Assembly: GCA_026120185.1 (NCBI GenBank)
Contig: JANUWF010001101.1
Span: 2,976,001 to 3,040,000 of the forward strand
DNA from: Voacanga thouarsii
Lineage: Eukaryota; Streptophyta; Magnoliopsida; Gentianales; Apocynaceae
Length of the DNA stretch: 64,000 nt
Direction of reading: 5' to 3'
Position 1 is the stretch's first letter. Every line of letters begins with the position of its first letter. The translations under genes and the position numbers were made by a program. The notes below the pieces were generated by a model, which saw only the letters and a list, made by a program, of their open reading frames with translations, searched no databases and was not told where the DNA came from. Of this stretch, positions 56,728 through 64,000 are shown one piece after another.

Positions 56728-58244
56728 TGATGCCTAAATTTTGGGAGTATAAAAATCATTAAGTTTAAATCCGTCCCTTAGTCAAGTTTTAATTAAAACA
56801 TTAATCCCAAAAAACATATACGAGCAAGTATACTCATCACAAGCATAGTATAGGGAATTAACGAGTATCGATTCTCAAAGGAACAAGTACACACTAATCA
56901 CTTTTCATTCATTGTTTAACCAACCCAATAAAGTGAGAAAATAAGAAAAAGAAAACTAAAGAAATATATACAACTCAAAGATGTAGGAATATACAATTTA
57001 GACAATTATCCTAGAAAACATGATAATGAACCAACTAGCAATTCTCTCAACTAATTATCATATTGACATCATGAAGGAATATAAAGTAAAATTCAATCGT
57101 TTCACAAGTCATGAATCTACTTAGATAAATTTCACTTTGTTTGTCAATTCATGGAATCTTATATTTTGATTCATATTAACAGATTTGTCAATCAAGCTAA
57201 CATAACTAAAACATGCATTAGGTCCAATTTCTTATAAGCATGAAATTAGTTAATAGCCATTTGCTCAAGGTGAAATCAACTAATTTTTGATTACTTAGTC
57301 CTATAATCTTAACTTCTTCGCTTAAGTCCATTAAGATTAGACAAATACAAAATTAATACAATGAAACTACTAACATTGTTGTCCTAAGTCAATTAAAAGA
57401 ACTCGCATCAATAACCAATGATAACAATTAATCAAACACCAAAGAAAATAAAAAATTGATTAAATAACCAAATTAATACAAAACCCATGAATCCAAAATA
57501 ACGTTAAATTATAATAAAAACATTGAATATATCATTGTTTAAGGAAAAGAAAACAAAGATAAAAGAAAGCACTCATAGATAAGCCTCTTTCTTCACCGTT
57601 GAAGACTCTCTTGAACAATCCTCCTTAATTGGGTGAATTCCTCCTTCAATGAGTGATTTAAATTTATGCTCTTGGATCCACCTCCACACACCTTCTCTTG
57701 TGTTTTCTCTTGCTTTTATAAGCCTCTTTGATGCTAAATTTGTTGATAGAGGAATCTTGGCCGAGTAAGAATTGGAAAATACCAAAATCTTTGGAAAATT
57801 CTAAAATTCGTGCACAGGATATTTGCCTTCTAGAGCGGGCTTGGCACCGGGTACCTTTGACCCACCTAGCACTAGGTACAATCTGTTCTTCCTTTAGACT
57901 TTTTCTCTATTTTCATTAGCCGGACAGAATGGACCTGGCGATTGGTCCACTTGCAAGACCTAGCACCAGGTCTGTTCTATTTTTTTCCTGAAAGTTGCTC
58001 GATTTTCCTCTGCTTGACCAGAATGGACCCAGTGCCTAGTCCCTTGGCAGGGCCTGGCACCAGGTGCATTCTGGAATTGTTCACTTTTTTGCTCAAATTT
58101 AACTTAAATCTGCACAAATTTACCAAAAATACTTTTAACAAGAAAAATGTCAAATAGGAAGGAATATGCCTAGTTATTACAAAATATGTATCGTAACACA
58201 ACCTCAAATATCTAGAAAAATAATGGTGATTTTAGCCCCTATCA
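56728..58244 (-). mobile_element. 5' LTR of minus-strand non-autonomous element
   Basis: On the element strand it starts TGATAGGGGCTAAAATC at 58244 and ends AATTTAGGCATCA at 56728; 1517 bp. It aligns with 52491-53869 and with the LTRs at 8824, 46228, 50636 and 62165. GC-rich cluster at 57830-58070. TTATT follows at 58245-58249; the partner flank is lost. Confidence 0.9.
57714..57721 (-). promoter_or_regulatory. LTR TATA box
   Basis: TTATAAAA on the element strand within GGCTTATAAAAGC. It is at the same LTR position as in sister copies. Confidence 0.5.
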
Positions 58245-59447
58245 TTATTTCTTTAAGTGTTATCTCCATATCGCTGAAGAACTTGAAATGGGCCATCTCC
58301 TCACAGTTCGAGCTTTGATTTGCATTGGGTGGAAAATCTCTTTTTACGCAAATGCACCCAAACCTAGTCTCCTAGCTCGAATATCACCTACTTTCTTCCT
58401 TGGTTAAGCTTGCATGCAATAGCCTCATTCCATTTTTTTTATTAGAGACTTAACCTTCTCGTGTCCTTTTTTTCGCCAACAAGATTCAATCATTCATCTA
58501 TAGGAAAAGGAGATAAATCTAAGGGGGTTAATGGATTAAACCCATAAATAACTTGAAACGGAGAATATAAAGTAGAAGAATAGACAGTTATATTATAGGC
58601 AAACTCTATATGTGGAAGACATTCTTCCCAAGTCTTCAGGTTCCTCTTGATGATTGCTCGTAGTAGTTGCGTGAGAGTCCAGTTGATAACCTCCGTTTGT
58701 GAGTGACAAGCTGTACAAAAAAACAACAAATTAGTTCCAAGTTTTTCCCACAATATTCATCAAAAATGACTTAAAAATTTAAAATCCCTATCCGATACTA
58801 TGCTTCATGGTAACCTGTGCAATCGTACCACTTCCTTGAAGAATAAACCTACAATGTGAGTAGCATCGTTAGTTTTTGTACAAAGAATAAAATGAGCCAT
58901 CTTAAAAAATCGATCAACAATTACAAAGATGAAATCCCTTCCCCCTTGCTCCATGGCAATCCTAATATGAAATCTATTGAAATATCTAACCAAGGTGCAT
59001 TTAGGACAAGTAAATGAGTATATAAACCTTAGGGTAATATTTTAGATTTAGCCCTTTTACATGTAATGCATGAAATACAATGCCTTTCTACATCTCCCCT
59101 CATTTTTTAACAAAAAAAAAATGCTCTTGCAAAATACCTGATGTTTTTTAAATCCCAAAATGTCCCATTAATCCTCCTCCATGAGCTTCCTTCACTGACA
59201 ATTCTCTCAATGACCCTTTTGGTATGCAACATCTACCCTCTTTAAACAAAAACCCATCATGCTTATAAAATTTTTGGAAGACATTTTTCACAAACATGAT
59301 AAATCTCTCCAAAATCATCATCATTAGCATATAAGTCTTAATAAGCTCAAAACCCAGCAATTTTACATCCAAGGAATTTAAAAGCACATACCTACGAGAT
59401 AATGCATCAGCTACTACATTATCCTTACCTTTCTTGTATTTGATCAC
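58245..59447 (-). pseudogene. Integrase region
   Basis: It starts after RNase H with [17 protein letters not shown] (connection), then [18 protein letters not shown] and [13 protein letters not shown], the integrase N-terminal zinc region; the CxxC appears as CISCITC near 59070. In the core, ISIDF carries the first Asp near 58985, followed by FVIVDRFFKMAHFI. The second catalytic region is interrupted around 58760-58805. [20 protein letters not shown] keeps the Q-T-(D/E) segment, and [11 protein letters not shown] is conserved. The tail (FELGD, VWVHLRKKRF in mixed frames) is cut by the LTR at 58244. Several stops make it inactive. Confidence 0.85.
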
Positions 59448-59479
59448 GTATGAAAATATACCAATAAACTCTATTCACT

Positions 59480-59833
59480 TGGCATGCCTTTTGTTCAATT
59501 TTTGTTGGCCTTAAGGTGCTTTAATGTTTCATAATCAGTATGGATGATAAATTCCATAGGTAACAAATAATGTTTCCAATGGTGCAAAGTCTTCACTAAT
59601 GCAGATAATTCCTTGTCATAAGTGGAATAATTTAAGGGTGCTCCCAATAGCTTCTTGCTAAAAAATGCAATAGGTTTTTTTTTTTTATCTTGAGTCAATA
59701 CAGCTCCTATTCTTATTCCACTAGCATCACATTTCACTTCAAAAGCTTTCTCAAAGTTAGGCAAGGACAACAATGGGGCTTCACTCAATTTTGATTTCAA
59801 AGTAATGAAAGTTTTTCTTGTTCTTCCCCTCAC
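59480..59833 (-). pseudogene. RNase H domain
   Basis: It removes the RNA strand during reverse transcription. A 113-codon open segment contains [16 protein letters not shown] (first catalytic Asp), [18 protein letters not shown] (catalytic Glu) and [18 protein letters not shown] (second Asp). All three acids visible in this part are retained. An insertion of extra lysines (DKKKKP) reflects an A-run. The frame is broken relative to RT upstream and to the integrase downstream. Confidence 0.85.
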
Positions 59834-59899
59834 CTAAACCCTACATTCTTTTTTATAACTTCAGTTAATAGGGTAGCTATTATGCTGAAGTTTTTAATG

Positions 59900-60660
59900 A
59901 AACACCTATAAAAACTGACTAACCCATGAAAACTTCTTACCTCAGTCACAAATGTAGGTGTTGGCTAATCCTGTATTGCCTTGACCTTCTCTTCATCAAC
60001 TTCAATACCCTTCGAACTTATAACATAACCATGAAAGATTATCTTTTCCAAGCCAAATGAACATTGTGCAAAGTTCGCACATAATCTTTCACTGCTAAGA
60101 GCCATAAACACACATTTAAGATGACACAAATGATCTTCATAAGTTTTGCTGTAAATCAAAATGTCATCAAAATATACCACAATAAAATTTCCAATATACT
60201 CTCGCAACACACAATGCATCAATGTCATGAAAGTACTAGGTATGTTTGATAACCCGAATGGCATCACAAGCCACTCATATAAACCATTTTGGTCTTAAAT
60301 GCAGTTTTCCACTCATCACCTTCCCTAATCCTAATCCGATGATATTCAGATCTGATGATATCTAGATTTCAAATCAATTTTTGAAAATACATATGGTCCA
60401 TGCAATTCATCTAATAAATCATCAAGCCTAGGAATAGGGTAACGGTATTTTACTATTATGTTGTTAATGGCCATGTAGCCAACACACATTCTCCATGATC
60501 CGTCTTTTTTAGGCACCAACAACACTAGAATCGCATTTGGACTTCAACTCTCTCGAATATGGCCTTTCTTAAGCAACTCCTCAACTTACTTTTGCAGCTC
60601 CTTAGCCTCTCAGGGTTGCATCTATAGGCTGGTCTGTTTAGAATGTCAGCCCCCATAATG
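59900..60660 (-). pseudogene. Reverse transcriptase domain
   Basis: The N-terminal part is in mixed frames: [35 protein letters not shown] and [13 protein letters not shown], the last holding the first catalytic Asp. The intact stretch 60267-59965 begins [18 protein letters not shown] and includes [13 protein letters not shown], in which the YFDD catalytic box is unmutated, then [14 protein letters not shown] and [16 protein letters not shown]. Frameshifts near 60270 and 60350 prevent a continuous product. Confidence 0.88.
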
Positions 60661-60832
60661 AAATTAATCTGATACTCTATTCTTCGGATGGGTGATAATC
60701 ATTTGAGTACCTTTTTTTAGAAATACATCTTAAAATTATTCAACAATACCTGCAATTTCACAAGGTAAAGAGAGAGTAGTATCATTAGTAGTTACAAATA
60801 TCCCTTTACAAATTAAAAGATACACGGGTTCC

Positions 60833-61105
60833 TTGGCTTTAATTGCTTCTACCACCTCTCTCTCTTTTGCAAAAATTTACTCATTTCTTATCTCTTCTCT
60901 CTTGTTTTCCTTCTCTCTTTTCTTTTTCTTCTTTTTCAGTGTTCTCACTCTCAATTTTTTTCTCATCTTCTTGAAGTCTCTTTTTCTTCTCATTTTCTCT
61001 CATGTTCTTTTGATCTCTACTCACTTCACTTGGATACATAGGTAGAATAATGAGTTTCTTTCCCTCTTTATACATAGTATAGGTGTTTTTCTTCCCATCT
61101 TGCAC
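60833..61105 (-). pseudogene. Lys/Glu-rich linker between protease and RT
   Basis: A 74-codon open segment: GKKNTYTMYKEGKKLIILPM, then an almost purely charged run of E, K and R, likely helical. The mirror-image pyrimidine-rich strand gives spurious Phe/Leu/Ser frames. It is homologous in position to 34061-34440. Confidence 0.65.
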
Positions 61106-61376
61106 TATTCCCCTATCATATTGCCATGGTCTCCCTAAAAGTAGGTGTACAACCTACATGGGAACAACATTGCACGAGATCTCATCCTTATATTTTTCCA
61201 TATCGAATGCAATCAAGGCTTGTTTATTAACCTTCAATTCCCCATTTTCATTTAGCTATTGCAACTTGTATGGTTGTAGATACTTCTTTGTTTCCAAGCC
61301 TATTTCTTCCACTACACTAGCACTTATAACGTTAGTGCAACTCCCACTATCGATGATTACGCTACAAGGTGCTTGA
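61106..61376 (-). pseudogene. Aspartic protease domain
   Basis: It reads APCSVIIDSGSCTNVISASV, in which DSGS holds the catalytic Asp, then VVEEIGLETKKYLQPYKLQW, VNKQALIAFDME and a LLLGRPWQYDRG end. The stop after VVPM near 61157 and others break it. The catalytic motif is retained, unlike in the related element at 33690. Confidence 0.85.
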
Positions 61377-61434
61377 TTGATGAAGCATCTTGTATAAAAG
61401 ATATTCTCCTTTTGTTAATGATGCTCATCCTCCT

Positions 61435-62164
61435 TCACTTGCTACTCAAAGATCTCCTAGTTATTCTAAGTAATGTACACACTTGCCTAACTTCTTCACC
61501 TTCTTCACTCGAGATTTCTTCTTCCTTGTGAATTTCTCCCAATTTCTCATATTCCTTTTCCTCAGATGAAATCTCACCATAGGCATTTGTATATATCACT
61601 CTATTACTTGGGCATTTGTGTGTTGTAAGTCTATATCCCAAACAATGAAAGCATTTGATATCTTAGCTCTTCTGCTTCTCAATAGCTTTTCCTTTATCTC
61701 TATTCCATTCTTCTCTTAGTTTATTTAATTCCCTAGGTAGGCGGCCTTGGGACCTCTTTCTTCTTAAGTGTCGGCTTAGGAAATTCCTTAGGGGATAGAG
61801 TTGGGTGGTTCCTCTATTCTCAAATGGCCTTCTCTTCAATTATTTGTTCACCTTCATAGCTATATGCACTATTTTTTCTAAGGTTTCATATGAATGCAAC
61901 TCAACTACATTGGCTATCTCCTGGTTCAATCCACTTGAAAATCTCACTTTAATGGAACATTGATCTTCATTAATAACCGCCCTCATCATTAGCACCTCAA
62001 GTTCTTTGTGATAATCTTCAACACTTTTATTTCCCTGTCTTAGCACTTGAAGCCTCTAATATAGCTCGTTGTAGTGCTGATGTGGTACAAACCTCACCCT
62101 CATGAATTTTTTCATCAATTCCCATGTCCTAATGACATTTTCTCCCATTCTCCTTCTATTGGCC
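61435..62164 (-). pseudogene. gag, C-terminal two-thirds
   Basis: From the LTR junction at 62164 the sequence reads TWELMKKFMRVRFVPHQHYN, a stop, then LRQGNKSVEDYHKELEVLMM, FSSGLNQEIANVVELHSYET and HIAMKV, the conserved gag core of this lineage. The zinc knuckle near 61640 reads CFHCLGYRLTTHKC; the His ligand is replaced by Leu. A 68-codon acidic segment follows (GEISSEEKEYEKLGE). Gag N-terminus and LTR are missing because another LTR is inserted here. Confidence 0.85.
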
Positions 62165-63694
62165 TGATAGGGGCTAAATTAGTCATGTTTTTTCTAGTTA
62201 TTTGAGGTTCATTTGTAATACATTTTGTTCAATAACTAGTCATATTCCTTTATATTCGAGATTTTACACTTGGAAAGGTATTTTATTCATTATTTTAGAT
62301 TTTTAGAGTAAAACGAAACAAAAACATCGCAAAACAAAGGAGAGGCGGCGCCGGCTAAGGCTCTAGAACTAGCGCCGGTCGTGCACTGTTGAAACGAACT
62401 TCGAAGCAACGGAAAAATTGTTGAAGCAGAGTGGAACAGAACCAAAGTAGCGCCGGCTATGAAGCTGAAACCGGCGCCAGTTGCATTCTGGACACATTGT
62501 GCAAAATTCAGAGAAAAATCAGCGAACAAGTAGAGAAGCAGAACATAACTGGCACCGGCTCCGAGAGCCAAAGCGACGCCAGCTATGCCCTAAAGCTAAG
62601 GCAGCGCTTGATTTTTTCTACGCGATTTTTGGTAATCTGTGAAATTTTAGTATTTTTCAACTTCTACTCGGCCAAGAACTTTGTACCTACGAGTTTAGGT
62701 ACCTCGCAAGCCTATAAATAGATGAAAAACATAAGGGAAAATGGAGAGAATTCATTGATCATCATAGAAAATCACTCAATTAAATGAGAAATTCTTCAAT
62801 TCAAGGAAGGTTGTACAAGAAGGTCTTCAAAGGAAAAAGAATGAGACTTGTCTATCGGTGCTTTCTTTTACTTTATTTTCTTTTTCTTGACAATGATGTA
62901 TTAATTGTTTTATTGTAATTTGACATAATTTTAGATATTCATGATTTTTAGAGTTCTTTGATCTTTTGATTAATTGATTGTTATTCTTGGTATTGATTAC
63001 TTGTGCTTATTACGAGATTGATTGGTTGGGTCTTTCCATTAACTTACTTGGACAAAGGGGTTAAAGGTAGTTTCAATTAGTTTCATATTTGTTAGCTTTT
63101 AACTGGCTTGGACAAAGGGGTTAAGAGTAGGGATAAAGTAACTCAAGATTAATTGATGTCTGCAAGGATATGGATTCATTAGTTAATTTCATGCATAATT
63201 TATCAGGAATAGGAATTAAATCAAGGACTATGGTTAATGCATCTTTTGTGTAAGACTAGTTGAGACATGATATGTGATACTAAGTTACCTAGAAGATAGG
63301 TATTCATGGATTGGACAAAGAAGTGAATCTATATTATCCTTCATGATGCCGAGAGAATAATTAGTCATGATAAAGATTGGGTACTTTAAGATCATGTTTG
63401 TCTAAACAATGGTTTAAGTTACAAAATTCTACATCCTTGACATGTATATATATTTACTTTATTTTAATTTTCTTTTTATTCATTTTTCACTTTATTGAGT
63501 CGGTTAAACAATGAAAGAAAGGTGATTAATGTCTACTTGTTCCTGGAGGATCGACACTCGTTTGAACCCTATGCTCGGTTAATGATGAGTACGCTTGCTC
63601 ATATGTGTGATTTGGATTGAACATTTTAATTTAAACTTGATTGGGAATGTGCTTAGTTTTTGTATGATTTTTATACCCAAGTCCGGACACATCA
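62165..63694 (+). mobile_element. 5' LTR of a TGATAGGGG-family element
   Basis: It starts TGATAGGGGCTAAATTAG and ends CCGGACACATCA; 1530 bp. The GC-rich cluster at 62340-62600 has GCGGCGCCGGCTAAGG and TAGCGCCGGTCGTGC. A primer site follows, so this is a 5' LTR, and the element continues past the window. It is inserted in gag of the element on its left; TGGCC precedes it. Confidence 0.9.
62713..62720 (+). promoter_or_regulatory. LTR TATA box
   Basis: TATAAATA in AAGCCTATAAATAGATG. It is the cleanest TATA of the family in this window. Confidence 0.55.
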
Positions 63695-63696
63695 AG

Positions 63697-63719
63697 TTTT
63701 TGGCGCCATTACCGGGGAA
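63697..63719 (+). other. Primer-binding site, tRNA-Asp type
   Basis: TTTTTGGCGCCATTACCGGG, two substitutions from the canonical site. It is the best preserved of the family sites here. Confidence 0.88.
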
Positions 63720-64000
63720 CAATAGCATGAAAGCTTGAATTTTGTTGATTTAACCATGTAAATATGTAAATAAGTAAATATGTAAATATGTATATACGTT
63801 CCTTGTATGAAGAAGTGCCTATGTTGTTGTTTGTATAATTGTATTGTAATTTCTCTATATGTTGTAAATATGTAAATAGGTATATACATGTTCATAATCA
63901 CTAACTTATCTTTGTATGTTTGTATATATTGTATATTTAGTTATTTAATTTTACTAACTTTTTCTTCTTTCAATTTTTTTTTAAATATGAATTTTGGTTA
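63720..64000 (+). other. Leader of a TGATAGGGG-family element, incomplete
   Basis: ATAGCATGAAAGCTTGAATT matches the leaders of the two non-autonomous elements. A short tandem array of GTAAATAT-like units lies at 63757-63795. No coding sequence is reached before the window ends. Confidence 0.7.

Larger units (their letters stand above)
52491..58244 (-). mobile_element. Non-autonomous gypsy element (TGATAGGGG family), minus strand
   Basis: The 5' LTR is 56728-58244, the 3' LTR 52491-53869 (its last ~140 bp missing). A primer site follows the 5' LTR and a purine tract (AAGTGTGGGGGTATG on the element strand) precedes the 3' LTR. The ~2.86-kb interior has no gag/pol domains but holds a degraded ~310-codon frame. 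It is inserted into the integrase tail of the gypsy pol island on its right. ends and leader match the plus-strand sister at 46228-52466; the middle does not. Confidence 0.8.
58245..62164 (-). mobile_element. Ty3/gypsy (chromovirus-type) gag-pol island
   Basis: About 3.9 kb of contiguous coding remnants in canonical order on the minus strand: gag, protease, charged linker, RT, RNase H, integrase. It is cut within the integrase C-terminus by one TGATAGGGG-family element and within gag by another, so neither LTR of this element is present. Gag and protease are closest, within this window, to the gag-protease element at 29381-35499. The domain order and sequences suggest a CRM/Reina-type chromovirus; the clade call is tentative and no chromodomain can be seen. 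Confidence 0.85.

Noticed and set aside
60833..61045. Hydrophobic plus-strand frame with apparent membrane helices
   Set aside because: Opposite strand of the charged linker between protease and RT.
63750..63800. CRISPR-like or satellite array
   Set aside because: Only a few GTAAATAT-type units without spacers; simple slippage repeat in a leader.

Overview
This window is plant nuclear repetitive DNA. It is AT-rich and I find no host gene that I would defend, no rRNA or tRNA gene, and no prokaryotic or organellar gene set. Everything recognisable is transposable-element material of types found together in flowering plants: Ty1/copia and Ty3/gypsy LTR retrotransposons (Athila-like, long-LTR Tekay-like and a second chromovirus-type lineage), a LINE, a CACTA (EnSpm) DNA transposon and a Stowaway-like MITE. 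The low GC suggests a eudicot, but that is inference; species and chromosome position cannot be read from the sequence.

Layout. 1-2262: leader and gag start of a copia element, cut by a minus-strand Angela-like LTR (2263-4092). 4108-8823: integrase end, polypurine tract and long LTR of a Tekay-like element on the plus strand, interrupted by a rearranged LTR composite (6575-7668). 8824-10106: 3' part of a plus-strand LTR of the TGATAGGGG family. 10641-22298: a second Angela-like LTR, split by a complete but non-autonomous Athila-like element (11908-21704, minus) that itself carries a third Angela-like LTR (18464-20105). 22299-28437: gag remnant, primer site and 3.9-kb LTR of a minus-strand Tekay-like element. 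28438-29380: another TGATAGGGG-family LTR, minus. 29381-35499: a gag-protease-only gypsy element with an Angela-like solo LTR inserted three codons into gag. 35722-43688: a LINE interrupted by a MITE and by a 5.1-kb CACTA element, which holds a gypsy solo LTR. 43689-45540: a plus-strand LTR related to that solo LTR. 46228-58244: two non-autonomous gypsy elements lying tail to tail. 58245-62164: the best pol island (protease, RT, RNase H, integrase; minus). 62165-end: the 5' LTR and leader of another TGATAGGGG-family element running off the window.

There is no operon logic here. The relations that matter are nesting order and parasitism: several elements keep LTRs, tRNA primer-binding sites and polypurine tracts but have lost RT and integrase, so they could only move using enzymes from relatives. 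Precise joins (5-bp target duplications for two solo LTRs, restored LINE reading frame across the MITE and the CACTA element) allow much of the insertion history to be reconstructed.

The most unusual items are: a degraded ~310-codon reading frame with no recognised family in the gag position of the minus-strand non-autonomous element; a long inverted repeat formed by two opposed 3' LTRs (about 51620-53230); tRNA-like A/B-box modules about 250 bp inside two different long LTRs; and GC-rich GGCGCC-centred palindrome clusters recurring in LTRs of different families. All coordinates of element ends were read by eye from terminal motifs and internal comparison of copies.
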